Positions 1 through 7,857 of a stretch of 43,514 bases of DNA are shown one piece after another; within the stretch, counting starts at the first letter, position 1; each line of letters begins with the position of its first letter. The notes beneath the pieces are model-generated. The model was not told the origin of the DNA, did not search any database, and was given only the letters and a program-made list of their open reading frames with translations. Origin of the DNA: Bacillota bacterium (GTDB taxonomy: Bacteria > Bacillota > Clostridia > Christensenellales > UMGS416). Both the position numbers and the translations under genes were made by a program. The DNA lies in NCBI GenBank assembly GCA_023409755.1, contig JAEYRA010000145.1, forward strand, positions 1-43,514, written 5' to 3'.

Positions 1-1
1 G

Positions 2-751
2 TATTCCGACCTCGACGTGATCCTGCTGGTGGACGATATCGAGCCCTTTCTGCACACCGACGGCTGGCTTGCCGGCCTGGGGGAGGTGGGCCTGTCCTTT
101 GTGGAGGACACGGTGGCAGGCGGGAAGGAGCGGCGCATTCTCTTCGCCGATGGGCAGGACGTGGACTTTCTGTTTCTGCGGGCCAACGCCCTGACGGCCT
201 TGGCGCATGACCGGGGTTTCCGGGAGGTAGCGGCCACCCACCGTGTGCTGTTTGATAAGGTGGGCGTGGACGCCGTGCTGCCGGCAATGGAGTCTGGCGA
301 CGCGCCTGCTGCTGCCCCCAGTGCGGAGGAGTTCACCAACGCCGTGCACAACTTCTGGTTCCACACGGTGTGGGCGATGAAGAAGGTGCGTAGGGGAGAG
401 CGGTGGGTGGCCAAGCAATGCGTGGACGGGTACCTGAAGGGTCTGCTGCTCACCATGCTGGAGTGGCATGCCCACGCCCTGCACGGCCTGGGCTACCGCA
501 CCTGGCACAGCGGCCGGTTTCTGGAGCAGTGGGCCGAGCCCTGGGTGGTGGAGGCTCTGCCTTCCACCTTCGGGGCCTACGGAGCGGAGGGCATTTGCGC
601 CGCGCTGGAGGGTACCATGGCGCTCTACCACCGGGCGGCGGCCGAGTGTGCCGGGTGCCTGGGTTACGCCTATCCCGCCGGGGCTGAGGACTTTGCCCGC
701 GCCTGCCTGCAGGGGTTGGCCGGGGAACACCGGGCCAGCGGGGCGGAGTGA
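2..751 (+). CDS. ANT(6)-like aminoglycoside 6-adenylyltransferase family protein (5' truncated)
   Basis: The frame is open from the window edge, so the true start lies outside. The visible part begins YSDLDVILLVDD, the acidic metal-binding strand of the nucleotidyltransferase fold, followed by a second acidic strand near GQDVDF. The C-terminal half has the helical pattern of streptomycin 6-adenylyltransferases (AadE/ANT(6)): an FWFHTVWAMKKV segment, a lysine-containing GYLKGLLLTMLEWHA helix and a terminal LGYAYP motif. Members that are true resistance enzymes transfer AMP from ATP to streptomycin, but many chromosomal clostridial homologues have no proven substrate. The N-terminal GS motif is not visible. 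It ends well before the gdhA promoter and looks like a separate unit. Family is fairly sure; substrate is not. Confidence 0.75.
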   Translation, partial: YSDLDVILLVDDIEPFLHTDGWLAGLGEVGLSFVEDTVAGGKERRILFADGQDVDFLFLRANALTALAHDRGFREVAATHRVLFDKVGVDAVLPAMESGDAPAAAPSAEEFTNAVHNFWFHTVWAMKKVRRGERWVAKQCVDGYLKGLLLTMLEWHAHALHGLGYRTWHSGRFLEQWAEPWVVEALPSTFGAYGAEGICAALEGTMALYHRAAAECAGCLGYAYPAGAEDFARACLQGLAGEHRASGAE

Positions 752-818
752 ACACGGCCGCGGTGCGCCATGCCAGTGCCCCGCTGCGCCTCCCGCTTCA
801 AGGATGTGATGCGGTAGC

Positions 819-847
819 TTGCAAAACCCCACCTGAAGTGCTAGAAT
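819..847 (+). promoter_or_regulatory. Probable sigma-A promoter of gdhA
   Basis: TTGCAA (819-824), a 17-base spacer, then TAGAAT (842-847). Both hexamers are 5/6 to consensus. The predicted start near 854 would give gdhA an untranslated leader of about 210 bases. Confidence 0.7.
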
Positions 848-1065
848 AAAAAAGGTTCGGAGAAAATTCCTTTTTCTTGTTTAGAAGGCGTGCTTTTTCC
901 GTAAACATGCTATTTTCCTGAACATTTTGGAGTTTTTTCGGGCAATGTTGCCCCTGGCGGCAAGGGCTTTCAGGGGAAAATAACAACGGCTTTTTGCAGG
1001 AAACCCTGCATTTGGGTGCAAATTAGCAGGCAAAGAAGGATACAAAACAGGGGAGGTTTTTGACA
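848..1065 (+). promoter_or_regulatory. Long AT-rich, hairpin-containing leader of gdhA
   Basis: This stretch has no convincing gene. It holds several short hairpins: 940-944 with 949-953 (GGGCA/TGCCC), 951-956 with 971-976 (CCCCTG/CAGGGG), and 995-1000 with 1005-1010 (TGCAGG/CCTGCA). The first two share bases 951-953 and so cannot form together. The ribosome-binding site GGGAGG is at 1051-1056. No T-box or known riboswitch signature was recognised. Confidence 0.4.
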
Positions 1066-2412
1066 ATGGCGTTGAAAAACCAATACACGACAGCCCTTCT
1101 TGACAAAGTGATGGCGAGAAATGCGGGCGAACCGGAGTTCATCCAAGCGGTGACGGAGGTCTTGGAGACCATCGAGCCTGTGGTGGAACGCAGACCTGAC
1201 CTGGTGGCGGCCGGTGTACTGGAACGGCTGGTGGAGCCGGAGCGGCAGGTGATCTTTCGGATCCCGTGGGTGGACGACAGCGGCGTGGTGCGCGTCAACC
1301 GTGGCTTCCGCGTGCAGTTCAACTCGGCGATCGGCCCCTACAAGGGTGGGTTGCGCCTTCACCCCAGCGTGAATCTGGGTATCATCAAGTTCCTGGGTTT
1401 TGAGCAGACCTTCAAAAATGCTCTGACGACCCTGCCCATGGGCGGCGGCAAGGGCGGTTCGGATTTTGACCCCAAGGGCAAGAGCGATCAGGAGATCATG
1501 CGGTTCTGCCAGAGCATGATGACCGAGCTCTATCGGCACATCGGCCCCGACTGCGACGTGCCCGCCGGCGACATCGGCGTGGGCGGACGGGAGATCGGCT
1601 TCCTCTTCGGCCAGTACAAGCGCATTGCCAACGAGTTCACCGGCGTGCTGACGGGCAAAGGCCCGAGCTACGGCGGTTCTCTGGCGCGGCCGCAGGCGAC
1701 CGGTTATGGCCTGTGTTACTTTACCGAGGAAATGCTGCGTGCCAACGGCCAGAGCCTTGCGGGCAAGACCGTCGTCATTTCCGGCTCTGGCAACGTGGCC
1801 ATCTACGCCACCGAAAAGGCCACGGAGATGGGCGCGAAGGTCGTGACGGTCTCCGACAGCAACGGCTACATCTACGACAAGAACGGCATTGACCTCGCCT
1901 GCGTCAAGCAGCTGAAGGAAGTGGAGAGAAAGCGCATCTCCGAATACGTCAAGACCCATCCCCATGCGGAGTACCACGAGGGTTCCAGCGGTGTGTGGGG
2001 CGTGCCCTGCGACATCGCCTTCCCCTGCGCCACGCAGAACGAAATCAACGGCGACAGCGCCCTTCTGCTGGCCAAGAACGGCTGCATCGCCGTCGCCGAA
2101 GGCGCCAACATGCCCTCCACCCCCGACGCTATCCAGGTGTATGAGGAGAAGGGCATCTTCTACGGCCCGGCGAAGGCCGCAAACGCCGGCGGCGTGGCGG
2201 TCTCCGGGTTGGAAATGACCCAAAACTCCACCCGCCTTGCCTGGACCTTCTACGAAGTGGACAGCAAGCTCAAGGCGATCATGGCGCAAATCTTCCGCTC
2301 CTGCAACGAGGCGGCGAAGGAATTTGGCATGGAGGGGAACTACATGGCCGGTGCCAACATCGCCGGGTTCCTGAAGGTTGCCGAGGCGATGAAGGCCCAG
2401 GGCTGCGTCTGA
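1066..2412 (+). CDS. gdhA: NADP-type glutamate dehydrogenase
   Basis: 448 aa, the usual length of hexameric family-I glutamate dehydrogenases. The enzyme interconverts 2-oxoglutarate plus ammonium and glutamate with NAD(P)H and links nitrogen assimilation to carbon metabolism. Visible signatures are PYKGGLRLHPSVN (substrate-binding lysine), LPMGGGKGGSDFDPKGK with the catalytic lysine, DCDVPAGDIGVG, and a Rossmann-type SGSGNVA turn in the C-terminal half. The ATG at 1066 is preferred over the in-frame TTG at 1060 because GGGAGG at 1051-1056 is correctly spaced from it. It stands alone between its own promoter and an intrinsic terminator, so it is probably monocistronic. Cofactor preference is inferred from family resemblance. 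Confidence 0.96.
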   Translation: MALKNQYTTALLDKVMARNAGEPEFIQAVTEVLETIEPVVERRPDLVAAGVLERLVEPERQVIFRIPWVDDSGVVRVNRGFRVQFNSAIGPYKGGLRLHPSVNLGIIKFLGFEQTFKNALTTLPMGGGKGGSDFDPKGKSDQEIMRFCQSMMTELYRHIGPDCDVPAGDIGVGGREIGFLFGQYKRIANEFTGVLTGKGPSYGGSLARPQATGYGLCYFTEEMLRANGQSLAGKTVVISGSGNVAIYATEKATEMGAKVVTVSDSNGYIYDKNGIDLACVKQLKEVERKRISEYVKTHPHAEYHEGSSGVWGVPCDIAFPCATQNEINGDSALLLAKNGCIAVAEGANMPSTPDAIQVYEEKGIFYGPAKAANAGGVAVSGLEMTQNSTRLAWTFYEVDSKLKAIMAQIFRSCNEAAKEFGMEGNYMAGANIAGFLKVAEAMKAQGCV

Positions 2413-2476
2413 CAGTGACGGTGACCCACTTTAGGTGAGTGACGGAGGGGCGTCTCCTCCCGAATCAGTTGTGCTT

Positions 2477-2513
2477 GAGAAGAAGCCGATCGATTGATCG
2501 GCTTCTTCTTTTT
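2477..2513 (+). terminator. Intrinsic terminator after gdhA
   Basis: Stem 2477-2491 pairs with 2496-2510 (14 Watson-Crick pairs plus one G-U) around a GATT loop, and the 3' arm runs into a T-rich tract to 2513. One of the strongest terminators in the window. Confidence 0.9.
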
Positions 2514-2640
2514 GCACTGTTGGGGAGGGAGGCTTGCAGAGCCTGCGGTGGTGGCCGCAAATGGCGGTGCGGATGGACCGCCACCGTGGGAAACGGCAGG
2601 ATGCCGCTCATTTTGATGTATTAGGTCAATATGTTATTGG

Positions 2641-2669
2641 TAGACACATCCAAATGCAGGTGGTATGAT
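2641..2669 (+). promoter_or_regulatory. Promoter of the secreted protease gene
   Basis: TAGACA (2641-2646), 17 bases, TATGAT (2664-2669), with TGG immediately upstream of the -10, giving an extended -10. The predicted start is about 24 bases before the ATG at 2700, leaving room for the GGAGGAGG site at 2688-2695. Confidence 0.75.
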
Positions 2670-2699
2670 TTTTTCCAGTTAAGTGTTGGAGGAGGAGCC

Positions 2700-5321
2700 A
2701 TGAAAAGACTGTATGGAAGACTGTGCGCCATACTGGTGTCCTGCACCCTTGTGTTGGGCCAGGCTGGCGTCACGCTGGCGGCGGAGCCAGCCATCGCCAG
2801 TGCGGACGGAGCGGCCCGGCAGATGACACAAAAGGTGCAGCGGCCTGATGAGTCCGTGTTGGAGCAGTTGAAGCAGCGGCCCGCTGCCCTGGGCAAGCTC
2901 AGCACCGACCTGGCCCAGCTGGCTGCGCCCGAAGCCATGAAGGTGAGCGACAAGGCGGGCCTGCGCAAGGCCATGCTGGCCAACGACCGCCTGGTGGTGG
3001 GCAAGGTGGATGGCGTCAAGACCGACCTGGCCAACGTGTACGTCCAGTATGACAGCGCGTCGGACTGGGAATCGATTGAGCCTTACCTTGCCAAGGTAGA
3101 CAACCGCGACAGCGACAACAAGCTGGCGGCGGTGCAGGTGGAGGTTGCCAACCTCTCCAAGTTGGCAGGCCTTGATGGGGTGTGCAGCGTCCGCTCCATC
3201 CTGCCGCCGGTCGTCTATGCCGGCAGCGTGAACAGTGAGGGCGACGCCTGGATGGACGTGGACGATGCCCGCGCAGCCTTTGGCGTCAACGGTTCCGGCG
3301 TCAAGGTCGGCGTCATCTCCGACGGCGTGGACAGCATTGCTGACGCCATGGCCAGCGGCAACCTGCCCAGCAGCGTGACCGTGCTCAGCAACACCCAGGG
3401 TGGCGACGAGGGCACCGCCATGCTGGAGATTGTCCATGATCTCGCCCCCGGCGCGTCCCTCTACTTCCACGACTGCGGCGCCAACACATTAGCCTTCAAC
3501 GATGCCATCGACGCCTTGGTGGCAGCTGGTTGCACCATCATCGTGGATGACATCGGGTGGATCCTGGAGCCCTTCTATGAGGACGGCGGCATTGCCAGCC
3601 ATGTGGCCAGCCTGGTGAAGGCCAACAAGATCGTCTACGTCTCCTCGGCCGGCAACGCAGCCACGGAGCACTACCAAGGTAAATTCTACCACTGGGTAAC
3701 CAGCAAAGGTGAAAAGACTGATCTGAGTGACTTCAGCCATGGAGACACCACCGACAAAGGATACGACGACATGTATTATGCTCTGGCCCCAGGGGCGACA
3801 CTTGTCTCCGTGTTGCAGTGGGACAATGCCTTTGGTACCAGCGGTGACGATTATAACCTCTACGCGTATGATGTGTCGACAGGTGACTTGGTTGATCTCA
3901 GCTACAACACCCAGGACGGTAATGACGACCCGCTCGAGTACATGAATTACACCAACTACACCGGCGGCGTGCAGACGATAGGTGTTTTTGTTGAGCAGGT
4001 TAACGCCTCCCGTGATAATAACATTGAGCTCTACAACTACCTGATTGGTGCTGGCACTTCGTACATCGACAACGTCGTTCGTGCCGATTCCATCTTTGGC
4101 CACCCGGCGGTCAACGGCGTTCTGGCCTGTGCAGCAGCTACGCTCGATCGGGACGCTGCTTCTCCGGCCTACAAAAAACTATTAATGGAATCCTTCTCCT
4201 CTGAAGGCCCGGTGACCACGCTGACCGGTACGCGGGCAAAACCCGACGTTGCCGGGGCAGACGGCGTGAAGGTGACGGGTGCCGGCGGCTTTGGCGCCTA
4301 TGACAGCAGCACCGGTGCCTACTACTTCTTTGGCACCAGCGCGGCGGCCCCCCACGTGGCGGCGGTGGCGGCGTTGATGCGTTGTAAGTACCCCACCATG
4401 ACGGCGGACAAGGTCGTCAAGGCCATCCGGGACAGCGCGGTGGACGTGTTATGGGGCTATCCCAACAATGACATTACAGATAACAACGGGGATCTTGAAC
4501 CCAAAAGACTGACCGCGGGTTTTGATTACCAGAGCGGCTATGGAATGGCAAACGCGGTCAATGCCCTGTACCAGCGTGTCAACATTACCGCGATCAGCAC
4601 CAGCAGCTTGGGCACGGTGTCCGGCGGCGGGCTGTACAAAGCCGGTTCCACCGTCACTCTGAAGGCTGTTCCCAAGACGGGCAGCCGGTTTATACGCTGG
4701 CTTGCAGGCAGCACGGCAGTCTCCACCAACCCGACTTACAGCTTTGCGGCAACCGGAGCGCGGACGTATCGGGCCGAGTTTGCGGCAACCGTTCCGACGG
4801 TCAAGGCGGCCTCGGCCAGTTATACCAGCGTGAAGATCAGTTGGAACAAATTGACCGGCGCGAAGGGGTACCAGGTGTACCGCGCCACCAGCAAGACCGG
4901 TACTTATAAGAAGATCGCGGACACCACCAGCACCAGCTACACCAACAAGAGCCTGACGACGGGCAAGACGTACTACTACAAGGTGCGGATGTACACCTCC
5001 AGCAAGACGTACAGCTACTCGTCGATTGTGAGTGCCAAGCCGGTGCCGGCGACCCCGACGGGTGTGAAGGCCAAACGGGTCAGCAACAGCTCCATCAAGG
5101 TGAGCTGGACCAAGGTGAGCGGCGCCACGAAGTACCAGGTGTACCGCGCCACCAGCAAGACCGGCACCTACAAGAAGGTGGCCGAGACCACCAGCCTCAG
5201 CTACACCAACAAGAGCCTGACGGACAACAAGACCTACTACTACAAGGTGCGGGCGTACCGCAAGGTGGGCTCCAGCAAGGTGTACGGATCCTACTCCGCG
5301 ATCGTCAGCGCCAAACCCTGA
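2700..5321 (+). CDS. Secreted subtilisin-like (S8/S53-type) protease with InlB-like and FN3-like C-terminal domains
   Basis: 873 aa from the ATG at 2700, chosen because GGAGGAGG ends five bases upstream. Residues 1-28 form a signal peptide (MKRLYG basic end, hydrophobic core, cleavage after LAA). Residues 29-190 look like a propeptide. The peptidase domain spans about 195-625: Asp208 in VGVISDGVD, Asn319 in SSAGNA (oxyanion hole) and Ser547 in GTSAAAP. The expected HGTH histidine motif is absent; the aligned stretch is GDEGTAMLEIVHDLAPGA, with Glu237 where His should be, as in sedolisin-like S53 relatives. Residues 626-697 resemble a divergent InlB B-repeat (GSTVTLKAVPKTGSRFIRWL). Two FN3-like repeats follow (about 700-781 and 785-872). 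There is no cell-wall anchor, so it is probably released or held by its C-terminal domains. Substrate unknown. Confidence 0.88.
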   Translation: MKRLYGRLCAILVSCTLVLGQAGVTLAAEPAIASADGAARQMTQKVQRPDESVLEQLKQRPAALGKLSTDLAQLAAPEAMKVSDKAGLRKAMLANDRLVVGKVDGVKTDLANVYVQYDSASDWESIEPYLAKVDNRDSDNKLAAVQVEVANLSKLAGLDGVCSVRSILPPVVYAGSVNSEGDAWMDVDDARAAFGVNGSGVKVGVISDGVDSIADAMASGNLPSSVTVLSNTQGGDEGTAMLEIVHDLAPGASLYFHDCGANTLAFNDAIDALVAAGCTIIVDDIGWILEPFYEDGGIASHVASLVKANKIVYVSSAGNAATEHYQGKFYHWVTSKGEKTDLSDFSHGDTTDKGYDDMYYALAPGATLVSVLQWDNAFGTSGDDYNLYAYDVSTGDLVDLSYNTQDGNDDPLEYMNYTNYTGGVQTIGVFVEQVNASRDNNIELYNYLIGAGTSYIDNVVRADSIFGHPAVNGVLACAAATLDRDAASPAYKKLLMESFSSEGPVTTLTGTRAKPDVAGADGVKVTGAGGFGAYDSSTGAYYFFGTSAAAPHVAAVAALMRCKYPTMTADKVVKAIRDSAVDVLWGYPNNDITDNNGDLEPKRLTAGFDYQSGYGMANAVNALYQRVNITAISTSSLGTVSGGGLYKAGSTVTLKAVPKTGSRFIRWLAGSTAVSTNPTYSFAATGARTYRAEFAATVPTVKAASASYTSVKISWNKLTGAKGYQVYRATSKTGTYKKIADTTSTSYTNKSLTTGKTYYYKVRMYTSSKTYSYSSIVSAKPVPATPTGVKAKRVSNSSIKVSWTKVSGATKYQVYRATSKTGTYKKVAETTSLSYTNKSLTDNKTYYYKVRAYRKVGSSKVYGSYSAIVSAKP

Positions 5322-5398
5322 GGCCAACCGGTTCCCCTGTGCCATGAGCAATGCACGTAGCATGAGGGGAGCATGGCAGCAAAACCAACAACAAAGGC

Positions 5399-5430
5399 GG
5401 GAGCCTGCCAACCGGCAGGCTCCCGTTGTC
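5399..5430 (+). terminator. Hairpin terminator after the protease gene
   Basis: Perfect 11-bp stem 5399-5409 with 5414-5424 around AACC, followed by GTTGTC. The T tract is weak, but the position 78 bases after the stop codon fits a terminator. Confidence 0.65.
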
Positions 5431-5448
5431 CCGTCAGCCTGCCCGGCG

Positions 5449-5457
5449 TGCTATACT
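5449..5457 (+). promoter_or_regulatory. Extended -10 promoter for the EFR1 gene
   Basis: TGC directly before TATACT (5452-5457) forms an extended -10 element 24 bases before the ATG at 5482. No good -35 hexamer is present at the proper distance, as is common for extended -10 promoters. Confidence 0.5.
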
Positions 5458-5481
5458 GCGGGCAAATGGGGTGAGGATATT

Positions 5482-6390
5482 ATGGAAGCAACCAGCGACA
5501 GGCAGCTCATTCGGCTGGTCCACTTTTCGGGCACCGGGGGCACCCGGCGGGTGGCGGGCGAGCTGGCGCAGGCGTTGGGGGCCAGGGGGCAGACGGTGGA
5601 ATCCGTTGCCATTTGCGCCGGGGCCAGCCCGGGGAAGGATGTGCCAGCCCTGCTGGTGCTGCTCTGGCCGGTCTATGCCTTCAACGCGCCGGCCCCGGTG
5701 CGGGGGTGGGTGGCCGCCCTGCCCGCAGGAGAGAGGTGTGCCACGGCGTTGCTGTCGGTGTCGGGCGGGGGCGAGGCCAGCCCCAACACCGCCTGCCGGC
5801 AGGAGACCGTCGCGCTGCTCACCGCCCGGGGTTACCGGGTGTTCTACGAACGGATGGTCGTTATGCCCTCCAACGCCATCGAGGGGGTGCCCGAACCGGT
5901 GGCCCTGGCCCTGCTGCGGGCGCTGCCTGGCACGGCCGAGGCCATTGCCGACGACCTCATTGCAGGGCGGGAGCGCCACGATAAGCCGCTCCTGTTGGAT
6001 CGGGCCATCAGCTGCTTGGCGCGTTTGGAACGATGCGTTACACCGTTCTTTGGCCGGCACATACGGGTGGGGCCGGGCTGCGTGGGCTGCGGCTGGTGCG
6101 CCGCGGGCTGCCCCACCGGCAACATCGGCATGGAGGGCGACCGTCCGGCCTTTGGCAGCCGGTGCGTGGCCTGCCTGCGGTGCATTTACGGGTACCCGGC
6201 GGCGGCGCTGTCACCGGGCGTGGGGCGCTTCCTGGTGCTGCGGGAGGGGTATGACCTGGACGCGCTGGAGCGCCGCCTGCCAAACGCGCCGGTGGAGGAC
6301 GCGGTCACCCTGAGGATGCTGACCGCCGGCCCCGCGATGGCCGGGGTGCGCCGCTATCTTCTGGGGGCCGGGGGGCGACCGCGCTTTTGA
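5482..6390 (+). CDS. EFR1-type flavodoxin/ferredoxin protein with an incomplete second cluster motif
   Basis: 302 aa from the ATG at 5482, preceded by GGGGTGAGG. The in-frame reading upstream crosses the terminator and is rejected. The N-terminal 150 residues have a flavodoxin-like fold, with HFSGTGGTRRVA as the FMN phosphate loop. Residues 199-240 hold a ferredoxin-type pair of cluster motifs. The first is canonical: Cys200, 203, 206 and 210 followed by Pro. The second has Cys228, 231 and 234 but Tyr238 where the fourth Cys of CxxCxxCxxxCP belongs. EFR1 proteins are common in anaerobic Clostridia as presumed electron carriers; no specific partner is known. It stands alone between an extended -10 promoter and the divIC promoter. 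Confidence 0.85.
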   Translation: MEATSDRQLIRLVHFSGTGGTRRVAGELAQALGARGQTVESVAICAGASPGKDVPALLVLLWPVYAFNAPAPVRGWVAALPAGERCATALLSVSGGGEASPNTACRQETVALLTARGYRVFYERMVVMPSNAIEGVPEPVALALLRALPGTAEAIADDLIAGRERHDKPLLLDRAISCLARLERCVTPFFGRHIRVGPGCVGCGWCAAGCPTGNIGMEGDRPAFGSRCVACLRCIYGYPAAALSPGVGRFLVLREGYDLDALERRLPNAPVEDAVTLRMLTAGPAMAGVRRYLLGAGGRPRF

Positions 6391-6415
6391 CACCGGAGCA
6401 CCGTTGTGCTACCAT
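6387..6415 (+). promoter_or_regulatory. Promoter overlapping the EFR1 stop codon, driving the DivIC-like gene
   Basis: A perfect TTGACA (6387-6392) overlaps the TGA stop of the preceding gene. A 17-base spacer leads to TACCAT (6410-6415, 4/6). The next coding start is the ATG at 6573, so the leader would be about 150 bases. Confidence 0.55.
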
Positions 6416-6572
6416 AATGGGAAATGCTGGAAGCGTGGCTGGACCACCACCCTGCCCCCGGTGCGGCGGATCGCGTGCTTTGCACACGGCTCGCCCATGT
6501 GCCCGGGTGATGGGCGTGGCGGCACCATGCCGCGCCAGCGTAGAACAAGGCCTGTGTATGTGGAGGGCAGCC

Positions 6573-6857
6573 ATGCGGGGCAGAGCAAACGCCCGTGTCA
6601 TCCTTCTGTTGGCGGCGCTGGCAGCGGCGCTGTTTGTTGGCTATCAGTTTTTTTATCAGTGGACGAACCTGCGCGCGCTGAAGGCCCAGAAGGCCGAACT
6701 GCAAAAAGAGCTGGCTGTGGTGGAGCAGAAGAACGACGACCTGCAGAAGGACATCGACGCCTCCAACACCGATGGCTTTGTGGAGCGCATGGCAAGGGAA
6801 CTGCTGGGCTGGGTGAAGCCCGGCGAAATCAAAATTGTGGGCGAGGGCGGCGAATAG
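6573..6857 (+). CDS. divIC: DivIC/FtsB-like septum formation initiator
   Basis: 94 aa. A short basic cytoplasmic end (MRGRANAR) is followed by one membrane segment (about 9-27), a coiled coil (about 31-62, rich in Lys/Glu/Gln with Leu heptads) and the family-typical end RMARELLGWVKPGEIK. This is the layout of DivIC/FtsB, the small bitopic divisome proteins that join FtsL and FtsQ/DivIB at the septum. The ATG at 6573 is chosen because GGAGGG lies five bases upstream; the longer in-frame reading begins inside the upstream leader and has no site. A hairpin with a T-rich tail follows directly. DivIC is the usual name in Firmicutes, though the sequence alone cannot separate it from FtsB/FtsL relatives. 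Confidence 0.85.
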   Translation: MRGRANARVILLLAALAAALFVGYQFFYQWTNLRALKAQKAELQKELAVVEQKNDDLQKDIDASNTDGFVERMARELLGWVKPGEIKIVGEGGE

Positions 6858-6864
6858 ACATTCG

Positions 6865-6900
6865 GAGAACATTTCCCAATTTGGGGAATGCTCTTTTATT
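6865..6900 (+). terminator. Terminator or attenuator between the DivIC-like gene and ppx
   Basis: An interrupted stem (6865-6867 with 6891-6893, an AA bulge, then 6870-6877 with 6883-6890) around a five-base loop, followed by TTTTATT. The ppx start is only 13 bases beyond, so read-through or attenuation is possible. Confidence 0.6.
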
Positions 6901-6912
6901 ATGGAGCAACAC

Positions 6913-7857
6913 ATGGATGAGTCGGGCAGGCGGGTTGCCGCCATGGACATCGGCAGCAACTCGGTGCGGCTGATGATTGCCGCGCTGGACGGACGGGGCG
7001 AGCTGACGCTCGTGAAGAAGGAACTGGTGACGACCCGCATTTACGAGGGGCTGGCCCGCACAGGGAAGCTCTCAGACGTGGCGATGGACCGTACCCTTTC
7101 GGCCATTCGCATCCTCAAGGAAAAGGCTGACGCCGCCGGTGCGTCGCCCCTTTATTGTTTTGCTACCGCCGCCGTGCGGGAGGCTGCCAACCGCGACGTC
7201 TTTCTGGCCCGGGCACGCAAGGAATGCGCCGTGGAGGTGGAGGTGCTGACCGAGGAAGCCGAGGCCAGCGTGGGGTTTGCCGGTGTGCGGGAGCCGGGTG
7301 CTCTTGGCATCCTGGACATCGGCGGGGGCAGCACGGAGATCGCCGTGGGGCACGACCAGCAGGTCGCCTACGCCCGGAGCCTGAAACTGGGCGCGGTGCG
7401 TGCGCTGGAGAAGTACCCCATCGGTGCGCCGGCAGACTCGCTGGCCCTGGAGGCCATGCGCCAATGGATCTCCCATGAGTTTCGCACCTGCGGGAGCGAG
7501 GCCCGCGCCGCCGCGGCTGCCTTGCCGGGCATACGCTGGGCCGGCATCGGCGGCACCATCACCACGCTGGCCGCCATCGACCTCAAGATGGCACAATACG
7601 ACTGCGCGCGGGTGCAGGGGTACATTCTGACCCGCACCACCGTGGAAAAGACACTGCAGCGGCTGGCGGGCATGACGATGGAGCGCCGCCGCCAGGTGCC
7701 GGGCCTACCGCCCGAGCGGGCAGACATCATTCTGGGCGGGGCTGCCATCGTGCTGGAGTTTCTGCTCTTCTTTGGGGTGGAGGAGCTGGTCGTCAGCGAC
7801 CGGGACAACCTGGAAGGGTACCTGACTCATATACTGAAGGAGCGAAGCGCGCAATGA
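6913..7857 (+). CDS. Ppx/GppA family exopolyphosphatase or guanosine pentaphosphatase
   Basis: 314 aa, the length of single-domain Ppx/GppA proteins of the sugar kinase/Hsp70/actin ATPase fold. The first phosphate loop is MDIGSNSVRLM (Asp12, Gly14, Ser15, Asn16) and the second is ILDIGGGSTEIAVG (Asp135 region). The family splits phosphate from polyphosphate or pppGpp; which substrate applies here cannot be read from sequence. The ATG at 6913 has TGGAG six bases upstream; the ATG at 6901 sits directly on the terminator tail with no site and is less likely. The 3' end overlaps the following Dabb gene by four bases (ATGA), indicating translational coupling. Confidence 0.9.
   Translation: MDESGRRVAAMDIGSNSVRLMIAALDGRGELTLVKKELVTTRIYEGLARTGKLSDVAMDRTLSAIRILKEKADAAGASPLYCFATAAVREAANRDVFLARARKECAVEVEVLTEEAEASVGFAGVREPGALGILDIGGGSTEIAVGHDQQVAYARSLKLGAVRALEKYPIGAPADSLALEAMRQWISHEFRTCGSEARAAAAALPGIRWAGIGGTITTLAAIDLKMAQYDCARVQGYILTRTTVEKTLQRLAGMTMERRRQVPGLPPERADIILGGAAIVLEFLLFFGVEELVVSDRDNLEGYLTHILKERSAQ

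Noticed and set aside
848..1065. T-box or known riboswitch before gdhA
   Set aside because: No T-box TGGNACCGCG-type sequence, specifier loop or known aptamer core could be found.
970..2289. 439-codon minus-strand frame antisense to gdhA
   Set aside because: Shadow of gdhA; the plus strand has a full canonical glutamate dehydrogenase.
2439..2624. 61-codon frame after gdhA
   Set aside because: It spans the gdhA terminator and has no ribosome-binding site.
6387..6572. N-terminal extension of the DivIC-like protein from an in-frame ATG at 6387
   Set aside because: It overlaps the promoter and lacks a ribosome-binding site; the start at 6573 has one and gives the family-typical N terminus.
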